The translations under genes and the position numbers were made by a program. Shown piece by piece: positions 16,383-24,750 of a stretch of DNA of 40,597 bases. Every line of letters starts with the position of its first letter. Position 1 is the first letter of the stretch. Below the pieces are notes generated by a model. The model saw nothing but the letters and a program-made list of their open reading frames with translations, searched no databases and was not told where the DNA came from. This DNA is from CAZOWL01 sp964583605 (GTDB taxonomy: Bacteria; Pseudomonadota; Gammaproteobacteria; Chromatiales; Chromatiaceae), in assembly GCA_964583605.1 (NCBI GenBank), contig CAZOWL010000033.1:1-40597 (forward strand), written 5' to 3'.

Positions 16383-18080
16383 ATGCGGGCCGCTCGTGCC
16401 ACGGCGCTATTCTTCGTTGTCCTCTCGCTACCTCTAAGTGCCCTGTCCGACGCGACGCTGCGCGAGCCCATCGCGCAGTGGTCACACGGCGAGCCTGCCA
16501 TCGCCGGCGTCGTCGTCGCTTCGGGCTCCATGCTGGCCTCCCTCTACGAGCAAAGGGACTACCGGCTGCTCTGGGACCAGCGACGCGCCGAAGGCCTGCA
16601 CCGTCTGCTTGTTGCGACACGGCGGGATGGCTTCTATCGGGGAGATTTCCACTATGCTGAGATCGACGGGGCATTGGCGCGCGGTGGCTTGAGTGATCTC
16701 CCGGCCGATGAGCGGGCCGCGCTCGATGTCTTGCTCAGCGACAGCCTGCTCCGCTATCTCCACCACCATCGTTATGGCAAGGTCGACGCCACCCGCATCG
16801 ACCCAAGCTGGGGTCAGTCTTCACCGCCCGCCTTCGAAAGCTTGGCGCAAGATCTTCGTGATGCAATCGAGGCCAGCGATCTTGAGTCACAAATCGCGGC
16901 CGTGATCCGCTGGCCAGGTTTCTATCGGGAGTTGCGCGATGGCTTGGAGCGCTATCGCCGCTTGGCTGAGATGGGCCCCTGGCCGACGGTTCCAGACGGG
17001 TCGACGATCAAGGCCGGGATGCGGGACGAGCAGGTACCGCGGATCCGTGCGCGCCTGACGGTGACCGGCGATTATCCAGACCCCGGCGTTGCCGCCGACC
17101 CGCTTCTGTATGATGCGCCGACGCAGGCCGCCGTTGAGCGTTTCCAAGAACGCCATGGTCTGGCCAAGGACGGTGTGGTGGGGCCAGAGACACGGGCGGC
17201 CATGAATGTCAGCGTTGCGCAGCGGATCGACCAGATTCGCGTCAACTTGGAGCGCATGCGCTGGGTCGCGGATCGCCTCCCGGAGGACTTCGTCTTGGTC
17301 GACATCCCGGGCTACCGCGTGCAACTCTTTCGGCGCGGCCAGCCGATCTTCAGCTCCCGAGCGATTGTCGGGCGGCCCGAGCGCAGCACCCCAGTATTCC
17401 GCGATGAGCTCGCTTATCTGGAGCTCAATCCCACCTGGACGGTGCCACCAACCATCCTCGCCGAGGACATCCTGCCGAAGATGCAGATCGATCCGAATTA
17501 CATCTACGACCGAGGCCTCCGCGTGATCGACCGAGAAGGCCGCTCCATTGCCCCGGAGTCCGTGAATTGGTATCTACCCGCTCGGGCATTTCCGTACATG
17601 TTGCGTCAGGGACCGGGTGAAGAGAACGCCCTCGGAAGGGTCAAGTTCATGTTTCCGAATCGCTTCTCTGTCTATCTTCACGACACGCCCGAGCGCGACC
17701 TGTTCAACCGTACGGTCCGAGCACTGAGCTCGGGATGCGTTCGGGTCGAGGAGCCGCTGCGTCTCGCGGAGCTGGTCTTGGACGATCCCCATCGCTGGAA
17801 CGCGGCGCGCTTCGAGGACCTGCTGGATGAGGGGAAGACGCGCGTTGTGCGGCTCGAGCGACCGATCCCTGTACTGCTTACCTACTGGACTGCCGTGGCT
17901 GAGGAGGCCGGCCGGGTGCATTTCCGCCCCGACATCTACGCCCGCGACGAAGCGGTGCTGCGCGTGCTCGACGGCGGGGCCATACAGCCGCATGTCGCGC
18001 CGCCGGTGTCTCCACAGGCACAGATCGTTGGCAACAACGGCCGGCGAGCCGGCGCGGCGAGCGATGATTCGGCAGGCTGA
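16383..18080 (+). CDS. L,D-transpeptidase (YkuD, YcbB-like), periplasmic
   Basis: Probable peptidoglycan L,D-transpeptidase that forms 3-3 (meso-DAP to meso-DAP) crosslinks. The 565-residue product has an N-terminal Sec signal (MRAARATALFFVVLSLPLSALS). A scaffold region follows, then a peptidoglycan-binding domain around residues 215-285 (DAPTQAAVERFQERHGLAKDGVVGPETRAAM contains its signature) and a YkuD catalytic domain, about residues 305-470. Catalytic residues are visible: His433 in YLHDTP and Cys452 in SSGCVRVE. Size and domain order resemble LdtD (YcbB). The start codon abuts the spoVR stop (TGAATG), so it is very likely co-translated with prkA-yeaH-spoVR, which suggests wall remodelling as an output of that module. 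A 97-nt gap separates it from the next gene. Confidence 0.92.
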   Translation: MRAARATALFFVVLSLPLSALSDATLREPIAQWSHGEPAIAGVVVASGSMLASLYEQRDYRLLWDQRRAEGLHRLLVATRRDGFYRGDFHYAEIDGALARGGLSDLPADERAALDVLLSDSLLRYLHHHRYGKVDATRIDPSWGQSSPPAFESLAQDLRDAIEASDLESQIAAVIRWPGFYRELRDGLERYRRLAEMGPWPTVPDGSTIKAGMRDEQVPRIRARLTVTGDYPDPGVAADPLLYDAPTQAAVERFQERHGLAKDGVVGPETRAAMNVSVAQRIDQIRVNLERMRWVADRLPEDFVLVDIPGYRVQLFRRGQPIFSSRAIVGRPERSTPVFRDELAYLELNPTWTVPPTILAEDILPKMQIDPNYIYDRGLRVIDREGRSIAPESVNWYLPARAFPYMLRQGPGEENALGRVKFMFPNRFSVYLHDTPERDLFNRTVRALSSGCVRVEEPLRLAELVLDDPHRWNAARFEDLLDEGKTRVVRLERPIPVLLTYWTAVAEEAGRVHFRPDIYARDEAVLRVLDGGAIQPHVAPPVSPQAQIVGNNGRRAGAASDDSAG

Positions 18081-18177
18081 GCCAGAGTGATTTAGTATCG
18101 ATGCAGAGCTAACCGGCACACTCATAGGTGGCGTTAGCGCAGCGCAGCGCGGCAGCAGTGGCTAGAGGGGGAGGGGT

Positions 18178-18639
18178 TTGGCGTCAGGACTGGTTCTGGG
18201 CTGGCGAGAGTGGGTGGGGCTCCCGGACCTCGGCCTGCCTCTGATTAAGGCGAAGGTCGATACCGGCGCACGCACGTCGGCCTTGCACGCGTTCTACCTG
18301 GATACCTTCAGCCATCGCGACAAACGCTGCGTGCGCTTCGGGCTGCATCCGCTGCAGCACCGCGCCGATCAGGTGGTCCATTGCGAGGCCGAGATCGTCG
18401 ATGAGCGCCTTGTAACCGATTCAGGCGGTCACCGCGAGCGGCGCATCGTGATCTCGACGCGGCTCTGGATTGGGGGGGAGGTTTGGCCGATCGAGCTGAC
18501 GCTGAGCAACCGCGAGACGATGCTCTTCCGCATGCTGCTGGGCCGAACGGCTACCAGAGGGCGCGCGCTGGTAGACCCGGCGCGCTCGTTCCTGACCGGG
18601 CGCCACCAAGAGCTGAAGCGGCGCTATGCGACGGTCTGA
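18178..18639 (+). CDS. retropepsin-like aspartic protease (RimK-associated family)
   Basis: A small 153-residue protein of the family often called ATP-dependent zinc protease or RimB-like; members are retropepsin-type aspartic peptidases frequently encoded next to the ATP-grasp ligase RimK. The active-site motif DTGARTSAL is at residues 28-36, with the second conserved block LTLSNRETMLFRMLLGR near residues 103-119. No signal peptide or membrane segment is seen. The start is TTG, with a strong purine tract (AGAGGGGGAGGGG) directly upstream; no nearby ATG fits. rimK is not in the window. It sits between an L,D-transpeptidase and an AmgK-like kinase, all on one strand, so an envelope-related role is possible but unproven. 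Confidence 0.8.
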   Translation: MASGLVLGWREWVGLPDLGLPLIKAKVDTGARTSALHAFYLDTFSHRDKRCVRFGLHPLQHRADQVVHCEAEIVDERLVTDSGGHRERRIVISTRLWIGGEVWPIELTLSNRETMLFRMLLGRTATRGRALVDPARSFLTGRHQELKRRYATV

Positions 18640-18688
18640 TGTCGCGTCGGCCGGCCCTATTGTCCTTGACCTAGGCTAGGCGTCTGTC

Positions 18689-19693
18689 ATGCCGGATCGT
18701 CGCACCCAGCTACTTCGATGGCTCGAGGCGCTGCTCGAGACGCCCGGAATCGAGCTCCTCCCGGTCTCGTCTGATGCCAGCGCGCGGCGCTACTGGCGCA
18801 TTCGGCACCGAGATCAGAGTCTCATCGCCATGGATGCACCGCCGGAGCGAGAGGACTCCGTTCGCTTCGTGCGTATCGCCGAGACTTGGCGCGCGCTCGG
18901 CATCAATGTGCCCGAGGTCCATGCGGCGGATTTGACGCGCGGCTTCCTGCTCATCGGAGACTTGGGAGCCCAATGCTATCTCGACGCGCTCGATGACGAG
19001 AATGCGGATCGGCTCTACGGCCAGGCGCTCGAGGCCCTCTTGGCGATCCAGGCGCGCGGGCCGACCGCGGCGTTGCCGCCCTATGACGAGGCGCTCTTGC
19101 GCCGTGAGCTCGATGTCTTCTCGCAGTGGCTGCTCGGCGGACTACTAGCTATCGGGCCTGACGCGACACCGGTGCGTCGGCTCGCCCCGATTTGGGACCT
19201 TCTCGTCGACAACGCGCTGCAGCAGCCGAGGGTCTGCGTGCATCGGGACTTCCATTCACGCAACCTCATGGTCTCCCCGCTGTCACCCGGCATCTTGGAT
19301 TTCCAAGATGCTGTTGTCGGTCCCGTGACCTACGACCTCGTATCCCTGCTACGCGATTGCTACATCGCCTGGCCTCCCGATCGCGTCCGGGGTTGGGCGC
19401 AGGGCTATTTCGATCTGGCCGTGCGAGCGGGCGTCCTGCACGATGGGCACGCCGACCGCTTCGAGCGCTGGATGGACCTCATGGGCATTCAACGCCATTT
19501 GAAGGCGGCCGGGATCTTTGCTCGTCTCAAGCTAAGGGATAACCGACCCAATTACCTCCGGGACATACCGCGCACCCTGGAGTATGTGACGACCGTCGCA
19601 GCGCGGTATGCGGAGCTGAGTGCCCTGGCGGAGCTGATTGACGGGCACGTGCTTCCAGCCTGCCGCGGGTCAACGGGTGCTCGGGCTCGGTAA
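18689..19693 (+). CDS. amgK: aminoglycoside-phosphotransferase-fold kinase, AmgK-like
   Basis: Predicted cytosolic sugar kinase of the AmgK family, which phosphorylates N-acetylmuramate and N-acetylglucosamine at C1 during peptidoglycan recycling. The 334-residue product has the phosphotransferase catalytic loop VHRDFHSRNLM (His185, catalytic Asp187) and the metal-binding LDFQDAVVGPVTYDLVSLLRD. The N-terminal half (SSDASARRYWRI, LLIGDLGAQCYLDAL) is typical of AmgK. The family partner murU, usually adjacent, is not here; the neighbour is ubiB in opposite orientation. The last 24 bp overlap the 3' end of ubiB tail to tail. It follows the protease gene by 49 nt and could end the prkA transcription unit. 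The specificity is inferred from family resemblance. Confidence 0.85.
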   Translation: MPDRRTQLLRWLEALLETPGIELLPVSSDASARRYWRIRHRDQSLIAMDAPPEREDSVRFVRIAETWRALGINVPEVHAADLTRGFLLIGDLGAQCYLDALDDENADRLYGQALEALLAIQARGPTAALPPYDEALLRRELDVFSQWLLGGLLAIGPDATPVRRLAPIWDLLVDNALQQPRVCVHRDFHSRNLMVSPLSPGILDFQDAVVGPVTYDLVSLLRDCYIAWPPDRVRGWAQGYFDLAVRAGVLHDGHADRFERWMDLMGIQRHLKAAGIFARLKLRDNRPNYLRDIPRTLEYVTTVAARYAELSALAELIDGHVLPACRGSTGARAR

Positions 19694-21337
19694 GCGTGTG
19701 CGCCAGGCGAATAGGACCAGCGCGCCAAGGAGACATGTGGCGGAGAGCAGTTGCGCGACGATCGGCGAGAGGAGAGTACCCGGGCCGAACAACAGCAGCA
19801 GTGTGCCGCTGAGGAACAGCGTGCTGGCGCCGAGGTTCGTCTTTGAGCGCACCTGGTGGACGTGTAGCTCCTGCCGCAGTCGCGTGAGCTCATCCGAGCG
19901 CCATTGCACCGCAAGCCGCTCGCGGTTCAGTCGATCGAGGACATGGAAGGTGAGCAGCGGGAGGTCTGGCAGCTTCTCGGAGATCGGGCCGAGATTGCGA
20001 CGGGCATGATCGAGGAAGGCCTTGGGCCCGACCTGGTCTCTGATCCAGCGCTCCATGAAGGGCTTTGCCGTCGTCCAGAGGTCGAGCTGCGGATACAGCT
20101 GGCGGCCGAGTCCTTCGATGTTGAGCAGCGTCTTCTCCAATAACACGAGCTGTGGTTGGATCTCCATATCGAAGCGGCGCGCGACCTGAAAGAGTCGCAC
20201 CAAGAAGTGGCCGAAAGAGATCTCGGCGAGCGGCTTCTCGAAGATGGGCTCGCTAACGGTGCGGATCGCGGATTCGAACTCCTCCACGCGCGTGTGCGAT
20301 GGGACCCAGCCGCTCTCGACATGGAGCTCGGCGACGCGCCGGTAGTCGCGCTTGAAGAAGGCCAGTAGGTTCTCAGCGAGATAACGCTGATCCTCGGTGC
20401 TGAGTGTGCCGACGATGCCGAAATCCACGGCGATGTAGCGCCCGGACGGCTCGACGAAGATGTTTCCAGGGTGCATGTCGGCGTGAAAGAAATTGTCGCG
20501 GAACACCTGGGTAAAGAAGATTTCCACACCGCGCTCGCCGAGCAGGCGCATGCTGACACCTTGGGCTTTGAGGGCCGGTACGTCGCTGACCGGCGTGCCG
20601 TAGATGCGCTCCATCACCAGGACATTGGCGCGCGTCAGATCCCAGTAGACCTCCGGGACATAGAGCTGCTCGCTGTTGAGGAAGTTGCGGCGCAGCAGTG
20701 AGGCATTGGCCGCCTCGCGCTGCATGTCGAGCTCGTCGAAGATCGTCTTCTCATACTCGCGGATGACCTCGACGGGACGCAGGCGGCGCCCATCCTTCCA
20801 ATAACGCTGAGCAAGCCCGGCGATCGTATAGAGGAGGCCCACGTCGCGACGGATGATCTTCTCTATACCCGGCCGTAGCACCTTGACGACGACTGGACGG
20901 CCATCCTTCAGCTTGGCGCTGTGTACTTGCGCGATCGAGGCGGAGGCCAGCGGGATCTCGTCGAACTCATCGAGCACTGTCTCGATCGGCTGGCCCCAGG
21001 CCTTTTCGATGATGGCGCGGGCCTCGCGTCCGGGGAAGGGCGGGACGCGGTCCTGGAGTCTGGCGAGCTCGCCGGCGAGATCATCCGGCAGCAGGTCGCG
21101 TCGAGTCGAAAGCAGCTGGCCGAATTTCACGAAAATGGGCCCCAGCTCCTCGAGAACGAGGCGGATCCGCACGGGGAAGGGTGGTCTCTTGCCGAGGAAC
21201 CAATACCACGGCGAGAGATAGACGAGGAAGCGCAGCGGACGCAGGATGTGGGTGGCGAGCACGACCTCGTCGAGGCCGTATCGCAGCAGGACGCGGTTGA
21301 TGTGAAATAGCCGCAGCGTTTGGCTGATATGGAGCAT
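19670..21337 (-). CDS. ubiB: ubiquinone biosynthesis regulatory kinase UbiB
   Basis: UbiB is an atypical kinase/ATPase (ABC1/ADCK family) needed for ubiquinone synthesis at the inner membrane. The 555-residue product (E. coli 546) shows the family KxGQ motif in GPIFVKFGQLLSTRRDLLP, the Ala-rich nucleotide loop in SASIAQVHSAKL, the ADMHPGN catalytic loop (FFHADMHPGNIFV), and VDFGIVG as the DFG equivalent. Two hydrophobic segments at the C-terminus (about residues 500-545) anchor it. It is the last gene of ubiE-ubiJ-ubiB on the minus strand, 15 nt after ubiJ. Its stop codon lies within amgK, so the two 3' ends overlap by 24 bp. Confidence 0.96.
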   Translation of the reverse strand: MLHISQTLRLFHINRVLLRYGLDEVVLATHILRPLRFLVYLSPWYWFLGKRPPFPVRIRLVLEELGPIFVKFGQLLSTRRDLLPDDLAGELARLQDRVPPFPGREARAIIEKAWGQPIETVLDEFDEIPLASASIAQVHSAKLKDGRPVVVKVLRPGIEKIIRRDVGLLYTIAGLAQRYWKDGRRLRPVEVIREYEKTIFDELDMQREAANASLLRRNFLNSEQLYVPEVYWDLTRANVLVMERIYGTPVSDVPALKAQGVSMRLLGERGVEIFFTQVFRDNFFHADMHPGNIFVEPSGRYIAVDFGIVGTLSTEDQRYLAENLLAFFKRDYRRVAELHVESGWVPSHTRVEEFESAIRTVSEPIFEKPLAEISFGHFLVRLFQVARRFDMEIQPQLVLLEKTLLNIEGLGRQLYPQLDLWTTAKPFMERWIRDQVGPKAFLDHARRNLGPISEKLPDLPLLTFHVLDRLNRERLAVQWRSDELTRLRQELHVHQVRSKTNLGASTLFLSGTLLLLFGPGTLLSPIVAQLLSATCLLGALVLFAWRTRLPSPSTR

Positions 21338-21352
21338 CGCGGTGGCGGCCGG

Positions 21353-21976
21353 CTAGGGGCGACGACGTGCCAGACGCTCGATGCGCGCGGCGAGCCGCTC
21401 GACGTCGTCACGCAGCGTATCGACGCCGGCAAGGAGCTCGGCGACCTCATAGTCGGTCGGCACGAGTCGAGCCTCCTCCTGCAAGTATTCCTTTAGATTA
21501 AGCCCTAGTGTGTGGGCGGATCGCTGGCCCCAGTCCTGTAGCCCGCGTGTCAGATTGCCGATCTGGTGGGCAAGCGGATCGCCCACGAGCCGGGAGAGTT
21601 GCTCCTCCCAGTCGATGTCTAATCCCGCGATGAAGTCGCCGAACTGCTGGCCGAGGACCGTGTCGCCTTCGACCTTGACATCGCCGGCGAAAAGCGGATC
21701 GGTCTTCTGTTCCGTGAGCCCCATCTTGGCCAGCGCCAGGGGCGTGCCGCGCAGGATGCAGTCGGGCTCAGCGGCGTAGGCGCCAAACAGCTGCAGCGTC
21801 TGGCTGCCTGGCACCAAGTAGAAGCGCGTGCCGAAGCCCTCGAGCTCGATCAGGATCACCTGGCCCCGCATCCGTGCCAGCCGCCGTGCCCCCTCGGGAT
21901 CGAGGGCAATGACCTTGTTCAGCGTCTGTTCGAGCAGCGCCAAGGCGGCGTCGGGGATCTGGATGCCGCCGCTCAT
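21353..21976 (-). CDS. ubiJ: ubiquinone biosynthesis accessory factor UbiJ (SCP2 domain)
   Basis: UbiJ is a cytosolic assembly and lipid-binding factor of the aerobic ubiquinone pathway and works with UbiK. The 207-residue product has an N-terminal SCP2-type lipid-binding domain (about residues 15-110, including the FAGDVKVEGDTVLGQQF-type segment common to UbiJ). The C-terminus is coiled, predicted from LLAGVDTLRDDVERLAARIERLARR. The ATG at 21976 overlaps the ubiE stop as ATGA, which decides the start against a longer in-frame option at 22033. Gene order ubiE-ubiJ-ubiB is the canonical gammaproteobacterial arrangement. Confidence 0.93.
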   Translation of the reverse strand: MSGGIQIPDAALALLEQTLNKVIALDPEGARRLARMRGQVILIELEGFGTRFYLVPGSQTLQLFGAYAAEPDCILRGTPLALAKMGLTEQKTDPLFAGDVKVEGDTVLGQQFGDFIAGLDIDWEEQLSRLVGDPLAHQIGNLTRGLQDWGQRSAHTLGLNLKEYLQEEARLVPTDYEVAELLAGVDTLRDDVERLAARIERLARRRP

Positions 21977-22722
21977 AGCTTGTAGCCCCGGTGAACGGCG
22001 ACGATGCCACCGGTCAGATTGTAGAAGTCGCAATGCTCGAACCCGGCCTCCTCCATCATCGCGCGCAGGGTCTCCTGGTCCGGATGCATGCGGATCGACT
22101 CGGCCAGGTACCGGTAGCTGTCAGCGTCTCTGACGATGAGCTTACCTAGGGTCGGCAGCACGGCGAAGGAGTAGAGATCATAGAGGCGGCGCAGAGGCAT
22201 CGTCGTCGGCTGCGAGAATTCGAGAATGAGCGCGCGCCCGCCCGGGCGCAGGACGCGGAACATCTCGTTGATGGCCCGCTGTTTGTCCGTGACGTTGCGC
22301 AGGCCGAAGGCGATGGTCACGCAATCGAAATGGTCCGCCGCGAACGGCAAGGTCTCGGCATTGGCTAGGGCGTATTGAAGATTGCCGACCAGGCCGGCAT
22401 TCGTTAGTCGCTCGCGTCCGCGGTTGAGCATTGCGGCGTTGATGTCGGAGACAACGACTTCCCCTCCGCTGCCGACGATCCCGGCGAATCGCTCCGAAAG
22501 GTCGCCGGTGCCGGCCGCGAGATCGAGCACACGTTGACCGCGACGCACCCCAGCAAGCTCGACGGCTTGGCGCTTCCAAAGTCGATGGATGCCGAGCGAC
22601 ATCAGGTCGTTCATCAGATCATACCGATCCACGACCGAGTCGAAGACGGCGCGCACCCGCGTAGCCTTCTCATGCACGGGGACCTGCTGATAGCCGAAGT
22701 GGGTCGTCTTCTCGTCGGACAT
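21973..22722 (-). CDS. ubiE: ubiquinone/menaquinone C-methyltransferase
   Basis: UbiE methylates the ring carbon in ubiquinone (and menaquinone) synthesis using S-adenosylmethionine. The 249-residue product (E. coli 251) has the class I SAM motif VLDLAAGTGDLSERF (about residues 65-79), the UbiE signature YDLMNDLMSLGIHRLWK near the N-terminus, and the second signature FGLRNVTDKQRAINEMFRVLRPGGR. Start and length fit the family well. It is the first gene of ubiE-ubiJ-ubiB and overlaps ubiJ by 4 nt. Upstream lies a gap of about 330 nt holding repeat copy 3 before the DUF971 gene, which in related genomes is directly adjacent. Confidence 0.97.
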   Translation of the reverse strand: MSDEKTTHFGYQQVPVHEKATRVRAVFDSVVDRYDLMNDLMSLGIHRLWKRQAVELAGVRRGQRVLDLAAGTGDLSERFAGIVGSGGEVVVSDINAAMLNRGRERLTNAGLVGNLQYALANAETLPFAADHFDCVTIAFGLRNVTDKQRAINEMFRVLRPGGRALILEFSQPTTMPLRRLYDLYSFAVLPTLGKLIVRDADSYRYLAESIRMHPDQETLRAMMEEAGFEHCDFYNLTGGIVAVHRGYKL

Positions 22723-22772
22723 GCGTCGCCTCCCTTTGTCAGGCCGGGATTTTACACCAAGAGGGGGTAAGG

Positions 22773-22902
22773 GCTAACGATCATGGGGCGAGGTGAGCCA
22801 CCCCAGATGATGAAAGTTCGCCTCGCCCCCGGATCGTCCCCTCACCCCAGCCCTCTCCCAGAGGGCGAGGGAGCGAAGGTGCTACGCGATTTTCGTGGTA
22901 AT
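22773..22902 (+). repeat. structured intergenic repeat, copy 3 of 7
   Basis: Forward copy between ubiE and the DUF971 gene. The long stem is mostly intact, with a G-T pair (GGGGCGAGGTGA against TCGCCTCGCCCC); the outer part of one arm has diverged. The second hairpin is present. Its position inside the hsl-ubi cluster adds to the separation of DUF971 from ubiE. Confidence 0.86.
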
Positions 22903-22924
22903 GCTCGGCGCGGAGCCCTTGCAT

Positions 22925-22954
22925 CGGCCGAATGTGCTGCGGCCGAATGTGCTG
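22925..22954 (+). repeat. tandem duplication of a 15-bp unit
   Basis: CGGCCGAATGTGCTG occurs twice, head to tail and without a mismatch, in the gap between repeat copy 3 and the DUF971 gene. It looks like a simple slippage duplication in non-coding DNA. The rest of this gap (22955-23050) shows nothing recognisable. Confidence 0.8.
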
Positions 22955-23050
22955 CCCCTCAGCCTGTCGCCTGAATCGCCGCTTGCGCCCGGCGTCCGCG
23001 AGAGACGGCCCGGCAAGCGGAGGGCCTCGCCCAGCGGGAGGATTGCGGTC

Positions 23051-23413
23051 TCAAGAGTGCATGACGCGGCGCTTGTGGCCCGACTTCTCGAACTCGGCTA
23101 GATATTCCTGCCAGAGGGCCTCCTGGTCGATGGCGATCCTATGGAGGTAGTCCCAAGAGAAGATGCCGGTGTCGTGGTCGTCGTCGAAGTAGATGCGGAT
23201 TGCGTAGTGCCCGACGGGCTCGATGCGGTTGATGTTGACGTCCTCCTTGCCGATCTGCAGCACTCGTTGACCGGGGCCGTGGCCCTGTACCTCGGCCGAG
23301 GGGGAGAAGACCCGCAGGAGCTCGCAGGGCAGGTTGAAGTGGCTCCCGTCATCAAAGGTAATCTCCAAGACTCGGGACTGACGGTGCAGATTGAGCTCGG
23401 TGGGTATTGGCAT
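23051..23413 (-). CDS. DUF971 / gamma-butyrobetaine hydroxylase-like N-terminal domain protein
   Basis: A 120-residue single-domain protein of the DUF971 type, related to the N-terminal domain of gamma-butyrobetaine hydroxylases; the isolated domain has no settled function. Typical features are VLEITFDDGSHFNLPCELLRVFSPSAEVQGHG near the N-terminus and the C-terminal block YAIRIYFDDDHDTGIFSWDYLHRIA. The last residues (KSGHKRR) are basic. In many gammaproteobacteria this gene lies between hslU and ubiE. Here it keeps that order but is separated from hslU by a plus-strand methyltransferase gene and repeats. No metal ligands of a true hydroxylase are present. Confidence 0.88.
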   Translation of the reverse strand: MPIPTELNLHRQSRVLEITFDDGSHFNLPCELLRVFSPSAEVQGHGPGQRVLQIGKEDVNINRIEPVGHYAIRIYFDDDHDTGIFSWDYLHRIAIDQEALWQEYLAEFEKSGHKRRVMHS

Positions 23414-23661
23414 CGTGTACTCCTGAAGCCGGTTCTCGTTCGTATTCGCGATCGTGGTGCCGTCGTTTCCGGATGAAAATATGGCAAGGACAATGGGGGA
23501 TCAGACATCAAAGGCAATATCGGCCGGCCAGCTCTGACGGCTCTCTCCGGGCTGCCGCGATGCGGGAGGAGACGTTCGCGGCGGTTACGTGATGATGCGG
23601 GCGAGAATTCCCGGTCTGCGCCCCAAGATTGCGGGACAAGTGCAATGATCGGAGGAGAACC

Positions 23662-24567
23662 ATGCACAGCCTGCATTTGCCGGAGCACCCAGTGCGCGAG
23701 ACCCTGCGTTATGTCAATTGGCTCCTGAACCCGCTCCATGGGCTTGGAGTGACCAACGTCTACGATCTGCTCTCGAGCCGCTCGCCCGCAGCGGCCGGCC
23801 TGTACCTCAACCTCGGCTATTGGGAGGACGCGCGCAACCTCGATGAGGCCTGCGAAGGCATGGCGGCGCTGGTTGCCGATACCGCGGAAATGGGCTCGAC
23901 CGACATCGTTCTGGATGTCGGCTTCGGCTTCGGCGATCAAGACATCTACTGGGCACGCACGTATCGGCCGGCCCAGATCATTGGGCTCAATATCACCGCC
24001 TCGCAGGTCGAGCTCGCTCGGCAGCGAGTCGGCGAGCTCAGCCTCGCTGATCGCATCGATCTGCGACTGGGGTCGGCTACGCACATGCCGCTGGCGGCCA
24101 ATAGTGTCGACAAGGTTGTGGCGCTCGAGAGCGCGTTTCATTTCGACACGCGCGAGCGGTTTTTCGAGGAGGCCTATCGCGTGCTGCGTCCCGGTGGGCG
24201 GCTCGTTCTGGCCGATATCATCCCCATGCCGCCGACGCAGGGGTTGGCTAAACGGCTCGCACAGCGGTGGAGCTGGCGGCAGGCCTCGGGAAAGTTTGTG
24301 ATCCCAAACGCCAACGCCTACACGCGCGAGCATTACGCGAGCAAGTTGCAACGTGTGGGATTCATCGGTGGCGAGGTCAGGTCGATCCGCGACCAGGTGT
24401 ATCGGCCTTTGCACGCGTATCTCGCGCAAGATTCGGAGGCAGTCAAGAGGCTGCATCCGGTGATCCAGCTCTCGGTTCGCCTTGCCCTCAGGTTCGACCC
24501 TGAAACCGTCTTTAGCGGACTCGATTACGTCTTGGCCTCTGCGGAGAAACCGGTGCTCGCCGGTTGA
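23662..24567 (+). CDS. class I SAM-dependent methyltransferase, substrate unknown
   Basis: A cytosolic methyltransferase of 301 residues. The SAM-binding motif is VLDVGFGFGDQDIYWAR (about residues 93-109), preceded by LYLNLGYWEDARNLDEAC, a segment shared with the EryG/RebM type of small-molecule O-methyltransferases. It is followed by IIGLNITASQVELARQRV and the Methyltransf_11 block EEAYRVLRPGGRLVLADIIPMP. An N-terminal extension (about 35 residues) and a helical C-terminus are not assignable. The start is ATG 23662, set by GGAGGAGA just upstream. It is the only plus-strand gene inside an otherwise minus-strand hslVU-DUF971-ubiEJB cluster, with repeat copies on both sides. The substrate could be a quinone-related or secondary metabolite; this is not decided by sequence. 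Confidence 0.82.
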   Translation: MHSLHLPEHPVRETLRYVNWLLNPLHGLGVTNVYDLLSSRSPAAAGLYLNLGYWEDARNLDEACEGMAALVADTAEMGSTDIVLDVGFGFGDQDIYWARTYRPAQIIGLNITASQVELARQRVGELSLADRIDLRLGSATHMPLAANSVDKVVALESAFHFDTRERFFEEAYRVLRPGGRLVLADIIPMPPTQGLAKRLAQRWSWRQASGKFVIPNANAYTREHYASKLQRVGFIGGEVRSIRDQVYRPLHAYLAQDSEAVKRLHPVIQLSVRLALRFDPETVFSGLDYVLASAEKPVLAG

Positions 24568-24621
24568 TCTGAGTCGGCTTGATTATCCCGGATCTGTCAG
24601 CAGGGCTAGTGATGGATCCGG

Positions 24622-24750
24622 GCTAACGATCATGGGGCGAGGCGAGCCACCCCGGACGATGAAACGTCGTCTCGCCCCTGACCGTTCCCTCACCCCAACC
24701 CTCTCCCAGAGGGCGAGGGGGCGAACGTGCTCCGCGAATTTCATGGTAAT
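24622..24750 (+). repeat. structured intergenic repeat, copy 4 of 7
   Basis: Forward copy downstream of the methyltransferase, in the convergent gap with hslU, immediately followed by copy 5. The stem keeps GGGGCGAGGCGA against TCGTCTCGCCCC (one G-T pair) and has one outer mismatch. The second hairpin is intact. Confidence 0.9.

Noticed and set aside
23662..24567. Methyltransferase as a second ubiE or as a cyclopropane fatty acid synthase
   Set aside because: It lacks the UbiE signatures and the longer catalytic domain of CFA synthases; it is closer to small-molecule methyltransferases.
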